Shown: positions 38,444 through 47,085 of the stretch, in pieces
Layout of the letters: every line of letters begins with the position of its first letter
Position numbering within the stretch: position 1 is the first letter of the stretch
From: Xylanimonas ulmi
GTDB lineage: Bacteria > Actinomycetota > Actinomycetes > Actinomycetales > Cellulomonadaceae
Direction: 5' to 3'
NCBI RefSeq assembly: GCF_004216535.1
Contig: NZ_SGWX01000001.1
Location: forward strand, 682,001-746,000
DNA length: 64,000 bases
The notes under the pieces: model-generated
What the model saw: only the letters and a program-made list of their open reading frames with translations
What the model was told of the DNA's origin: nothing
Databases searched by the model: none
Translations under genes and position numbers: made by a program

Positions 38444-39823
38444 TCACATGGCGGGCGCCTGCGCGGCGACGTCGTCGAGCACCGAACGCAGGATGGCCAG
38501 GCCCTCGTGGGCCTCCTGCGCGGTGATGACGCACGGGGGGACGACGTGCACACGGTTGTCGGCCGTGAACGGCAGCAGGCCGCGCTCCAGACACAGAGCG
38601 CGTACCCGTGCCATGACCGCTGGCGGGACCGGCTCACGCGTGCCGCGGTCTGCCACCAACTCGATCGCCCAGAACACCCCCGTGCCGCGCACTTCGCCGA
38701 CGAGCGGATTGGCCGCCGCCAACTCGCGCAAGGCCGGCCCGATGACCTCGGCTCCGATGCGAGCGGCGTTCTCGACGACGCGCTCATCCTCCATGGCGGT
38801 GATCGTGGCGACGATCGCGGCCATGGCCAGGGGGTGCCCGGAGTAGGTGAGCCCGCCGGGGAAGACCTGGTCATCGAACGTCCGGGCGATCGCGTCGCAG
38901 ATGAGGACGCCGCCTGCGGGAACGTAGCCGGAGTTAACGCCCTTGGCGAACGTCACCAGGTCGGGCACGACGTCATGGTCCTCGAACGCGAACCAGGAGC
39001 CGGTCCTGCCGAACCCTGCCATGACCTCGTCGAGGATCAGCACGATCCCGTACCTGTCGGCGATCTGCCGCACCCCGCGCAGGTATCCCGGAGGCGGTAC
39101 GAGGACGCCGGCCGTGCCTGGCACGGTCTCCAGCAGGATGGCCGCGATCGACGCCGCGCCCTCCGACTGGACCACCCGCTCCAGATGCTCGAGCGCGCGC
39201 GCAGACTCCTCGCCCTGGGTCGTGGCCCAGAACTCGGAGCGGTACAGGTAGGGACCGAACGCATGCACGTGCCCGCGCGCGTACTCGTTGGGCACCCGAC
39301 GCCAGTCGCCCGTGGCCACGACCGCGGCCGCGGTGTTGCCGTGGTACGACCGGTAGGCGCTGACCACCTTGTCCCGGCCCGTGTGGACGCGGGCCATGCG
39401 GATGGCGTTCTCATTGGCGTCCGCTCCACCATTGGTGAAGAACACCTTGGTGAAGCCCGCGGGTGCGTGCGCCAGGATCTTGCTGGCCGCCGCGGCGCGT
39501 GTCGCGTTCGCCGTCGCGGGGGCGATCGTGGCCAGCAGCCCGGCCTGCTCCTGGATCGCCGCGACCACCGCTGGGTGCTGGTGGCCGAGGTTGGTGTTGA
39601 CCAGCTGCGACGAGAAGTCGAGCCAGGTCCGCCCGGCGTGGTTCCAGACCCGGCAGCCGCTGGCGCCGGCCACGACGAAGTCCGGCAGACGTCCTTGGGC
39701 GGACCATGAGTGAAAAACGAGGCCGTGGTCGGCCGCGAGGACCGTCGCGTCCGTCCAGGAGCCGTCGGCGGGAGCGCCGCCCGGCGCCGGCGAGACGTGT
39801 TCGACGCTGGTGGGGGAGGTCAT
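38444..39823 (-). CDS. Class III aminotransferase (beta-alanine/omega-amino acid type)
   Basis: 459 residues from the ATG at 39823, preceded by GGAGAG; a GTG further upstream at 39841 is less likely. Fold-type I PLP enzyme with the class III layout: FTNGGADANENAIRMAR, the Asp-containing LILDEVMAGFGRTGSWFA, and the PLP lysine in FAKGVNSGYVPAGG. It is the last gene of the eight-gene amide operon, so transamination of beta-alanine (or a beta-amino acid) released by the nitrilase is the likely job. Confidence 0.9.
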   Translation of the reverse strand: MTSPTSVEHVSPAPGGAPADGSWTDATVLAADHGLVFHSWSAQGRLPDFVVAGASGCRVWNHAGRTWLDFSSQLVNTNLGHQHPAVVAAIQEQAGLLATIAPATANATRAAAASKILAHAPAGFTKVFFTNGGADANENAIRMARVHTGRDKVVSAYRSYHGNTAAAVVATGDWRRVPNEYARGHVHAFGPYLYRSEFWATTQGEESARALEHLERVVQSEGAASIAAILLETVPGTAGVLVPPPGYLRGVRQIADRYGIVLILDEVMAGFGRTGSWFAFEDHDVVPDLVTFAKGVNSGYVPAGGVLICDAIARTFDDQVFPGGLTYSGHPLAMAAIVATITAMEDERVVENAARIGAEVIGPALRELAAANPLVGEVRGTGVFWAIELVADRGTREPVPPAVMARVRALCLERGLLPFTADNRVHVVPPCVITAQEAHEGLAILRSVLDDVAAQAPAM

Positions 39824-39863
39824 GGGTGTCTCTCCGATCACGGGTCGGCAGGGTGAGCGGCGA

Positions 39864-41006
39864 TCAGTTGCCGCCCTCGCGGAGCGTGACGGTGAGTGGC
39901 TCGAAGCCCGCGCCCATCACGTCGACGCCCTCCGCCTTGAGCTCGGCGAGCGCCTTGTCGACGTACTCGTTGGAGTAGGCCGTGGCCGGTGGCGCCGCGG
40001 TGATGATCGTGGCGCCGGTCTCGTTCTTGGTGCCCATCGCGATGTCGACCGTCTGGTTCCACTGGTCGGCGTTGATCGTGCCGATCCCGCTCGTGGACGG
40101 CCAGATGAGTTTGTTGACCTCGTTCGTCTGCCACAACTGGTGGCTGGAGCCGAGCGTGGAGCCAGCCGCGGTCACGATGTCCGCGGCGTCCTGGGCGTGG
40201 TCGCGCGCGAACACCCAGCCCTTGATGGACGCCTTGATGAAGCGCACCGTCGTGTCGGCGTACTCCTCGTCGTCCGCGAGCCGAGCGGCGTCCGCCCAGA
40301 TGGCGTCTTGAAGCATCGCGGCGCCCGCGTCGTTCCAGTCGATGACGGAGAGGTCCTCCGGCTGGTACAGCTCGCCGGTCTGCGGGTTCACGGTCTCGAG
40401 CACCTGGGCGTACTCGTTGTACGTCATCGCCTGGGCGGCGTCGATGTCTCCGGAGAGGAAGCCGTTCATGTCGAACGCCTGCTGGACGAGGTCGATGTCG
40501 TTGCTGGTGTCGACTCCGGCCGCCTGCATGCCCGCGAAGAGCTCCCACTCGTTGCCGTATCCCCAACTGCCGACCTTCTTTCCGGCGAGGTCCGCGGGTG
40601 TGGTGATGCCGGCGCCGGCGAACGAGATCTGCAGCGTGCCCGACCGCTCGAAGATCTGGGCGACATCGGTCACGTCGGTTCCCTGCTCGATCGAGCCGAG
40701 GACCTTCGGCACCCAGGAGATGGCGTAGTCGGCGTCGCCGGCGGCCAGCACGTCGATCGGCACCGTGTCGGTGCCGGCCTCCTGGATCGTGACGTCGAGG
40801 CCCTCGTCGGCGTAGTAGCCCTGGTCGAGGGCGGCGTAGTACCCGGCGAACTGCGCCTGGGCCACCCACTGGAGTTGCAGTGTGACGGGGGTGAGGTCGG
40901 CGTCGTCGGTGTTGCTCGCGCTCGAGGTGCTGGCGCAACCGGTCAGGGTGACGGCGACGACGGCGCCGGCGGCCGCCATCCGGCGGTGGGCTCGGGTGAT
41001 GGGCAT
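39864..41006 (-). CDS. ABC transporter substrate-binding lipoprotein (NMT1/THI5-like)
   Basis: 380 residues. Signal peptide with lipobox LTGC. The mature part starts VTLQLQWVAQAQFAGYYAALDQGYYADEGLDVTI, the hallmark of NMT1/THI5/SsuA-like binding proteins for pyrimidines, nitriles, taurine and alike. A mid-domain GYGNEWELFAGMQAAG and a C-terminal GAGFEPLTVTLREGGN complete it. It lies between the aminotransferase and permease genes of the operon. A pyrimidine-related or amide ligand is inferred from context. Confidence 0.92.
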   Translation of the reverse strand: MPITRAHRRMAAAGAVVAVTLTGCASTSSASNTDDADLTPVTLQLQWVAQAQFAGYYAALDQGYYADEGLDVTIQEAGTDTVPIDVLAAGDADYAISWVPKVLGSIEQGTDVTDVAQIFERSGTLQISFAGAGITTPADLAGKKVGSWGYGNEWELFAGMQAAGVDTSNDIDLVQQAFDMNGFLSGDIDAAQAMTYNEYAQVLETVNPQTGELYQPEDLSVIDWNDAGAAMLQDAIWADAARLADDEEYADTTVRFIKASIKGWVFARDHAQDAADIVTAAGSTLGSSHQLWQTNEVNKLIWPSTSGIGTINADQWNQTVDIAMGTKNETGATIITAAPPATAYSNEYVDKALAELKAEGVDVMGAGFEPLTVTLREGGN

Positions 41007-41053
41007 GGGAGTCCTCTCGAAGCAGGGGGATGGCAGGAGGCGGGAGTGGGGGC

Positions 41054-41836
41054 TCACGCCGGGCGACCGCGCAAGACGGCGCGCTCGACGAGGTAGGTGG
41101 CGCAGTAGAAGACCAGGCCGATCACGACGGCGCCGACCACGTAGGCCCAGGCGAGCGCGTACCGGCTGGACGAGACGGCTGACGTGATGGCTTTGCCGAG
41201 CCCGTCGACCGGTCCTCCGAAGTACTCGGCGACGAGCGCCGAGATCACGGCGACCGACGACGCGATGCGCAGGCCCGTGCAGAAGTAGGGGAGCGCGCCG
41301 GGAAGGGTGACGGTGCGCGTCGCCTGCCACGGCGTGGCCGCGTACGCCCGCAGCAGGTCTCGGTGGATGGGCGCCACCGTGTTCAGACCCCGCAAGGAGT
41401 TGACGTAGACGGGGATGAACGCGGTGATCGCCGCGACGACCACCCGCGCGCTGCGGTTGTCCGTGCCGAACGCGGTGTACAGCACGGGCGCGAGCGCCAC
41501 GATCGGCACCACAGAGGCCGCCGTGACCAGTGGCGCGGTCGCCCGGTCGACAACCCGCACCGCCGCGGCGAGCGCCGCGCCGCCCACCGCGGCCAGCACG
41601 CCGACGACGAAGCCGATCAGGGCGTTGCGGGCCGTGCCGAGCGCCGCATCGCCGATCACCTGGACGTTGCCGCTCAGTTCCGCGGCGATGGCCGAGGGAC
41701 TGGGGACGACGAACGGGCGCACGTGGAACGCGACGACGACGCCCTGCCACGCTGCGATCGCGAGCGCGCCCAGCAGAACTGGGGCGACGACGGCTCTGAG
41801 CGTCGCTGTCGACGGAATTGATGCGGTCGCCCTCAT
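41054..41836 (-). CDS. ABC permease (SsuC/ThiX-like), first
   Basis: 260 residues with about six membrane segments. The BPD inner-membrane component signature appears as GALPYFCTGLRIASSVAVISALVAEYFGGPVDGLG, with the conserved EAA-type loop. It overlaps the ATPase stop by 4 bp and precedes the binding-protein gene. Together with the permease at 42690 it forms a heterodimeric channel. Confidence 0.92.
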   Translation of the reverse strand: MRATASIPSTATLRAVVAPVLLGALAIAAWQGVVVAFHVRPFVVPSPSAIAAELSGNVQVIGDAALGTARNALIGFVVGVLAAVGGAALAAAVRVVDRATAPLVTAASVVPIVALAPVLYTAFGTDNRSARVVVAAITAFIPVYVNSLRGLNTVAPIHRDLLRAYAATPWQATRTVTLPGALPYFCTGLRIASSVAVISALVAEYFGGPVDGLGKAITSAVSSSRYALAWAYVVGAVVIGLVFYCATYLVERAVLRGRPA

Positions 41837-42693
41837 CGCACGTCCATCCCACGGGCTGCGACCGCGGCTCCGTGCAGCGCCTCGCGCACGGCCGAGACCC
41901 GGTCGTAGAACGCGGCATCCTCACGCAGACCCTCTGACCGCTCCCCAGCGGCCCCGAGCGTCACCGGCACGATCTGTCGCACACGCCCAGGGCGGGGCGA
42001 CATGATCACGACGCGGTCGGACAGATAGACCGCCTCAGGGATCGAGTGGGTCACGAAGATCACCGCCGCCTGGGTGCGCTCGCGGATGCGCAGGAGTTCG
42101 GACTGCATCCGCTCGCGGGTCATCTCGTCGAGGGCGCCGAACGGCTCGTCCATCAACAGCAGGCTGGGGCTGCGGGCCAACGACCGGGCGATCGCGACGC
42201 GCTGCTGCATGCCGCCAGAGAGCTGATGCGGGTGGTGACCGGCGAACTCGCGCAGCCCGACGAGGTCGAGCAGCTCGTCGGCGCGCGCGGCCCGGGCCCG
42301 GCGCGGCTCGCGGGTCAGCTCCAGGGGCAGCTCGACGTTGCCGCGCACCGTGCGCCAGGGCAGGAGTCCGGCTTGCTGGAACGCGATGCCGTAGTCCTGG
42401 GCCCGGCGGGCCTGCTCGGCGTCACGACCGAAGACGCGCAGGGCGCCGGCGCTGGGCTGCTCCAGGTCGGCGACCAGGCGCATGAGCGTCGACTTTCCGC
42501 ACCCCGACGGCCCGATGAGGGAGACGAACTCGCCCGCGTGGACGGTGAGGTCGACATCGTGCAGGGCGACGACCTCGCCCGCGCCCGTGCGGTAGACCTT
42601 CCCGAGCCGTTCGGCGACGACGGCGGGCGCGGGGCCGAGGGTGGGTGCGGCCGCCGAGCCGGTGGCCGCGGTGAGGGCAGAGGGCGTGCTCAT
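41833..42693 (-). CDS. ABC transporter ATP-binding protein (SsuB/ThiZ-like)
   Basis: 286 residues. Walker A GPSGCGKS (about 62-69), GIAFQQAGLLPWRTVRGNVELPL, signature [19 protein letters not shown], Walker B LLLMDEPFGALDEMTRERMQ, and switch histidine in VIFVTHSIPEAVYLSDRV: the nitrate/sulfonate/taurine type ATPase. It overlaps both neighbouring permeases by 4 bp, which shows that all three transporter genes are translated together. Confidence 0.95.
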   Translation of the reverse strand: MSTPSALTAATGSAAAPTLGPAPAVVAERLGKVYRTGAGEVVALHDVDLTVHAGEFVSLIGPSGCGKSTLMRLVADLEQPSAGALRVFGRDAEQARRAQDYGIAFQQAGLLPWRTVRGNVELPLELTREPRRARAARADELLDLVGLREFAGHHPHQLSGGMQQRVAIARSLARSPSLLLMDEPFGALDEMTRERMQSELLRIRERTQAAVIFVTHSIPEAVYLSDRVVIMSPRPGRVRQIVPVTLGAAGERSEGLREDAAFYDRVSAVREALHGAAVAARGMDVR

Positions 42694-43598
42694 GAGACCT
42701 CCGTGGAGTGGTACCTGCGCAGGGCCAGGGCGATGAGCCGGACGACGCCGGTGGCGAGCAGTCCCAGCAGGACGGCGCCGGCGATGGGCGACCACTGCTT
42801 GGCGGGGTCGCTGGAGCCGCTGGCGCCGAACTCGACGATCATGCGTCCGACGCCGCCGCGCAGGCCGGTGGAGACCTCCGCGACGATGGTCCCGACGACG
42901 GCGTTGGCCGCAGCCAGGTAAAGGGCCGGCAGGAGGTGCGGGACGCTGGCCGGCAGCCGCACGGTGAGCAGAGTGCGCCACCAGCCGACCCCATAGGAGC
43001 GCATGAGGTCGATGTGTACGGCCTGCGCTGAGGCGAGTCCGCGCAACGCTCCGACCGACACCGGGAAGAACGCGAGGTAGGAGGCGATGACGGCCACGGA
43101 CATCCAGTCCTGCCAGTCGACGGGTCCGAGTTGGAGTTGGGCGCCCCAGCGCTTGACGAGGGGCGCGAGCGCGATGAGCGGGACGGTCTGGCTGAGCACC
43201 ACCCACGGCGCCAGCGCGGACTCGGCGGTGCGGAAGCGCTGCATGAGCGCCGCGACGCCGAGCCCGACGACGACGCCGACGAGCCAGCCGACGGCGGCGA
43301 CGCCCAGTGAGAACAGGCAGGCGCCGAGGACGGCGAGCCACAGGGGCTGCGCCGTCGGCGAGGAGTTCACCGGCTCCAGGGCGCGCGTGACCATGTCCCA
43401 CAGGTGCGGCATCGCCACGTCGCTTGAGCGGGGCAGCACCCGCGCTCCGCCGACGACCACGCCGTCGGCGGGCGCGACGGCCTTGTACGCCTCCCAGGCC
43501 AGGGCGAGCGCGAGCACACCGGTGGCGCCCAGGGCCGCCGAGCGCATGCGGCGCTGCGGGAGGCGCCGCCGCGGGCGGTCGGGCGCCAACACGCTCAT
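42690..43598 (-). CDS. ABC permease (SsuC/ThiX-like), second
   Basis: 302 residues. A basic cytoplasmic N-terminus (PDRPRRRLPQRRMRSAAL) precedes about six membrane segments, with the permease signature VRLPASVPHLLPALYLAAANAVVGTIVAEVSTGL. Its partner is the smaller permease at 41054. It overlaps the LLM oxidoreductase gene upstream by 4 bp. Confidence 0.92.
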   Translation of the reverse strand: MSVLAPDRPRRRLPQRRMRSAALGATGVLALALAWEAYKAVAPADGVVVGGARVLPRSSDVAMPHLWDMVTRALEPVNSSPTAQPLWLAVLGACLFSLGVAAVGWLVGVVVGLGVAALMQRFRTAESALAPWVVLSQTVPLIALAPLVKRWGAQLQLGPVDWQDWMSVAVIASYLAFFPVSVGALRGLASAQAVHIDLMRSYGVGWWRTLLTVRLPASVPHLLPALYLAAANAVVGTIVAEVSTGLRGGVGRMIVEFGASGSSDPAKQWSPIAGAVLLGLLATGVVRLIALALRRYHSTEVS

Positions 43599-44626
43599 GC
43601 GGTTGCCACCAGCGACTCGGCCATGGCGGGGATCACGTGCTCGCCGTACCGGCGCAGGGTCTCCTCCTTGTTGTCGTGCTGCACATAGGCGGCGAACTGG
43701 TCCACGCCGAGCTCGCGCAGCGCGCTGAGCCGCTCGACGTGCTCGTGCGGCGAGCCCAGGAGGCAGAACCGCTCGACGATCTCGTCCGGCACGAACGCGG
43801 CGTGTGTGTTGCCCGCGCGGCCGTGCTGGTTGTAGTCGTAGCCCTCGCGCTCCTTGATGTAGTTCGTCAAGGCCGCAGGCACGGCGGAGTCGGTGCCGTA
43901 CCGCGCGACGATGTCCGCGACGTGGTTGCCGACCATGCCGCCGAACCATCGGCACTGCTCGCGCATGTGGGCTCGCGCCGAGGGCGAGGACCCATCGCCG
44001 ACATACGCGGGCGCCGCCACGCAGAACGTGATGGCGTCCGGGTCGCGTCCGGCCGCCTCCGCCGAGTCGCGCACGGCGCGGATCATCCACGCGGCGATGT
44101 CGGGGTCCGCGAGCTGCAGGATGTAGCCATCGCCGACCTCGCCGGCCAGCTGCAGCGCCCTAGGCCCGTACGCGGCCACCCACATCTCGAGGCTCGAGCC
44201 CTTGGACCAGGGGAACCGCACGGTGCGCCCGTTGACCTCGGCCGCACGCGAGCTGGCGAGCTCACGGATCACCTGAACGGCGTCGCGCAGGGTGGCGAGG
44301 TTTGACGGGCGGCCGTTGATGGTGCGGACCGCCGAGTCCCCGCGACCGATGCCGCACACCGTGCGGTTGCCGTACATCTCGTTGAGCGTGGCGAACATCG
44401 ACGCGAGCACGGTCCAGTCCCGGGTGGCCGGGTTGGTGACCATCGGCCCGACGATCACCTTGCGCGTGGCCGCCAGGATCGCCGAGTACACGACGAACGG
44501 CTCCTGCCACAGCAGGGGCGAGTCAAACGTCCACACGTAGTCGAAGCCGTGGTTCTCGGCCTGGACGGCCAGGTCGACGACGCGTGAGGCGGGCGGGTCG
44601 TTCTGGAAGACCACACCGAAGTCCAT
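43595..44626 (-). CDS. LLM-class F420-dependent oxidoreductase (TIGR03842-like)
   Basis: 343 residues of the bacterial luciferase-like TIM barrel. It starts MDFGVVFQNDPPASRVVDLAVQAENHGFDYVWTFD and keeps VGPMVTNPATRDW and GIGRGDSAVRTI. Both features and neighbours fit the TIGR03842 type, which travels with dihydropyrimidinase-like genes. F420- or FMN-dependent oxidation or reduction of a ring substrate is plausible; no dihydropyrimidine dehydrogenase gene is present, so it might take that role. This is inference. Confidence 0.9.
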   Translation of the reverse strand: MDFGVVFQNDPPASRVVDLAVQAENHGFDYVWTFDSPLLWQEPFVVYSAILAATRKVIVGPMVTNPATRDWTVLASMFATLNEMYGNRTVCGIGRGDSAVRTINGRPSNLATLRDAVQVIRELASSRAAEVNGRTVRFPWSKGSSLEMWVAAYGPRALQLAGEVGDGYILQLADPDIAAWMIRAVRDSAEAAGRDPDAITFCVAAPAYVGDGSSPSARAHMREQCRWFGGMVGNHVADIVARYGTDSAVPAALTNYIKEREGYDYNQHGRAGNTHAAFVPDEIVERFCLLGSPHEHVERLSALRELGVDQFAAYVQHDNKEETLRRYGEHVIPAMAESLVATA

Positions 44627-44650
44627 GGGGTTCTCGCTCTCGGTCGGGGC

Positions 44651-46084
44651 TCACAGGAGGTACTGGGACAGACCGCGGCGGACGTACTGGCCGTGACCGG
44701 GCCTGCCGTGGAACGCCCCGTCGGAGACGAGGACCGTCCCGCGGGACATGACGAGGTCGACGTGGCCGTCGACCTCGAAGCCCTCCCAGGCGGAGTAGTC
44801 CATGTTCATGTGGTGGGTCTTGCCCACCCCGATGCTCGTGTGCCCCGCCGGGTCGTAGACCACGACGTCGGCGTCGGCCCCCGGTGCGATGACGCCCTTG
44901 CGCCCCCACATCCCGAACATGCGGGCCGGGGTGGTCGAGGTGATCTCCACCCATCGCTCGAGCGAGATCTGCCCAGAGACGACGCCCTGGTACATCAGGT
45001 CCATCCGGTGCTCGACCGACCCGATGCCGTTGGGGATCTTGGCGAAGTTGTCGAGTCCGAGCTCCTTTTGGTCCTTCATGCAGAACGGGCAGTGGTCGGT
45101 GGAGACGAGTTGTACGTCATTGGTCCGCAGCGCCTGCCACATGTGGTCCTGGTGCCCTTCCGCTCGGGAGCGCAACGGCGTCGAGCACACCCATTTGGCG
45201 CCTTCGAACGCGCCCCACCGCTCGCTGTGCGCCGCGAGCTGCTCCTCAAGCGAGAGATAGAGGTACTGCGGGCAGGTCTCGCCGAAGACGTTCTGGCCTT
45301 TGTCGCGTGCGATCGCGATCTGCTCGACCGCCTGCTTGGCGGACACGTGCACCACGTACAACGGGGCGCCGGTGAGGTCGGCGAGCATGATGGCCCTGCT
45401 GGTCGCCTCCGCCTCGGCCTGCCACGGGCGGGTGAGCCCGTGATGGTAGGGCGAGGTGTTGCCGGCTTCGAGCGCCTGGCGGACCAGGACGTCGATGACC
45501 GAGCCGTTCTCGGCGTGCATCATGATCATCGCGCCGTTGTCCGACGCCTTCTGCATCGCCCGCAGAATCTGTCCGTCGTCGGACAGGAAGACGCCTTGGT
45601 ATGCCATGAAGAGCTTGAAGCTGGTGACGCCCTCTGCGACGAGCTCGTCCATCGCCTTGAGCGAGGAGTCCTGCACATCCGACAGGATCTGGTGGAACCC
45701 GTAGTCGATCGCACACTGCCCAGCGGCCTTGTCATGCCACAGCGCGTACTGCTCCAGCGGGTTCTGGTCGGGGTACTGGACGACGAAGTCGACGATCGTC
45801 GTCGTGCCTCCCCACGCCGCGGCGGTCGTACCGGTCTCGAAGGTGTCGGAGGCGAACGTGCCGCCGAAAGGCATCTCCATATGCGTGTGGGCGTCGATGC
45901 CACCGGGGACCACGTACTTGCCGCTCGCGTCGATCACGCGGTCGACCGACGTCGCGAGGTCGACGCCGAGGGCGGTCGATCCGGGGGCGAGCACCGCTGC
46001 GATCGTCTCTCCGTCCACGAGGACGTCAGCCACGGTTCGTCCGGTGGAGCTGACGACCGTGCCGCCGCTGATGAGGGTCTTCAC
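44651..46084 (-). CDS. hydA: Dihydropyrimidinase/hydantoinase
   Basis: 477 residues, the normal length. Cyclic amidohydrolase with the metal-binding GGIDAHTHMEMP (about 59-70), the carboxylated lysine in TSFKLFMAYQG, further ligands in MMHAEN and VHVSAK, and the end PGHGQYVRR. It opens dihydropyrimidine or 5-monosubstituted hydantoin rings to N-carbamoyl acids. A ring-opening hydrolase next to a carbamoyl-beta-alanine amidase-like gene and an aminotransferase gives a reductive pyrimidine-type pathway. Confidence 0.94.
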   Translation of the reverse strand: MKTLISGGTVVSSTGRTVADVLVDGETIAAVLAPGSTALGVDLATSVDRVIDASGKYVVPGGIDAHTHMEMPFGGTFASDTFETGTTAAAWGGTTTIVDFVVQYPDQNPLEQYALWHDKAAGQCAIDYGFHQILSDVQDSSLKAMDELVAEGVTSFKLFMAYQGVFLSDDGQILRAMQKASDNGAMIMMHAENGSVIDVLVRQALEAGNTSPYHHGLTRPWQAEAEATSRAIMLADLTGAPLYVVHVSAKQAVEQIAIARDKGQNVFGETCPQYLYLSLEEQLAAHSERWGAFEGAKWVCSTPLRSRAEGHQDHMWQALRTNDVQLVSTDHCPFCMKDQKELGLDNFAKIPNGIGSVEHRMDLMYQGVVSGQISLERWVEITSTTPARMFGMWGRKGVIAPGADADVVVYDPAGHTSIGVGKTHHMNMDYSAWEGFEVDGHVDLVMSRGTVLVSDGAFHGRPGHGQYVRRGLSQYLL

Positions 46085-46129
46085 TGTTGGTCCTTTCGCT
46101 GGTGCGGGTCCACCGGGGCTGCGTGAGGC

Positions 46130-46978
46130 TCAGGGCGCGACGATCGGCCCGTACGCCTCCGGGCGGCGGTCGCGGAAGAACTGCCAGCGCTCACGCACGA
46201 CGCGCATCTGGTCCAGGTCCAGATCGCGGATGAGCAACTGGTCCTCGGTGGACGATCCGACCTCGCCGACATAGTTGCCGTCGGGGCCGACGGCGTAGGA
46301 GGAGCCGTAGAACGGCACGGCCTGCGCGCCGTACTCGTTGTCCTCAAGGCCGACGCGGTTGTTCGCGACGATGAACACGCCGTTGGCGACGGCGGCGGCG
46401 GGCTGCTCGATCTCCCAGAGCTTGTTCGAGATGCCCGGCGCCGTGGCGTTGGGGTTGAAGATGATCTGCGCGCCGTGGAGCGCGAGGATGCGCCACCCCT
46501 CGGGGAAATGGCGGTCGTAGCAGATGTTGACGCCGATCCGGCCGTACGCGGTCTCGAAGACGGGATAGCCCAGGTTGCCCGGCCGGAAGTAGAACTTCTC
46601 CCAGAACTTGGGCAGGTTGGGGATGTGGTGCTTGCGGTACTTGCCGAGGAAGGCGCCGTCGGCGTCGATCACGGCGGCGGTGTTGTAGAGGACGCCGGGC
46701 TGCTCCTCTTCGTACACCGGCAGCACCATGACGATGCCGAGCTCTTTGGCGAGGGCGGCGAATCGCTCCGTCGTCGGTCCCGGCACCGACTCCGCGTAGT
46801 CGTAGTACGCGGTGTCCTGGGTGATTCCGAAGTACGGGCCGTAGAACAGCTCCTGGAAGGCGATGATCTGGGCGCCGGCCGAGGCCGCCTGGCGGGTCCA
46901 CTCCTCGTGGAGGCGGATCATCGACTCCTTGTCACCGGTCCATCGTGCCTGGGTGAACGCGACGCGCACGACGCTCAT
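46130..46978 (-). CDS. Nitrilase-superfamily amidohydrolase (beta-ureidopropionase-like)
   Basis: 282 residues, a carbon-nitrogen hydrolase with the Glu-Lys-Cys triad visible: Glu in AFQELFYGPYF, Lys in KYRKHHIPN and Cys in GVNICYDRHFPEGWR. The text resembles beta-ureidopropionase/N-carbamoylputrescine amidase. It is the first gene of the minus-strand operon and has a GGAGGAG site before its ATG. The product of the hydantoinase would be its substrate, giving beta-alanine or a related amino acid, CO2 and ammonia. Confidence 0.93.
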   Translation of the reverse strand: MSVVRVAFTQARWTGDKESMIRLHEEWTRQAASAGAQIIAFQELFYGPYFGITQDTAYYDYAESVPGPTTERFAALAKELGIVMVLPVYEEEQPGVLYNTAAVIDADGAFLGKYRKHHIPNLPKFWEKFYFRPGNLGYPVFETAYGRIGVNICYDRHFPEGWRILALHGAQIIFNPNATAPGISNKLWEIEQPAAAVANGVFIVANNRVGLEDNEYGAQAVPFYGSSYAVGPDGNYVGEVGSSTEDQLLIRDLDLDQMRVVRERWQFFRDRRPEAYGPIVAP

Positions 46979-47085
46979 GTTCTGCTCCTCCGTACCTGCC
47001 GGGTGATCGAATGAATGTGACTATCGAGGTTGAACATTTCTGCGGCGTAACCCCGCCGAGGCCGCCAGTGACCAGGAGGTAAAAC

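Noticed and set aside
46979-47085. Inverted AATGT/ACATT arms between the nitrilase and MocR genes
   Set aside because: The arms are only 5 bp with a long spacer and could be chance; MocR sites are usually direct repeats, and no convincing pair was found.
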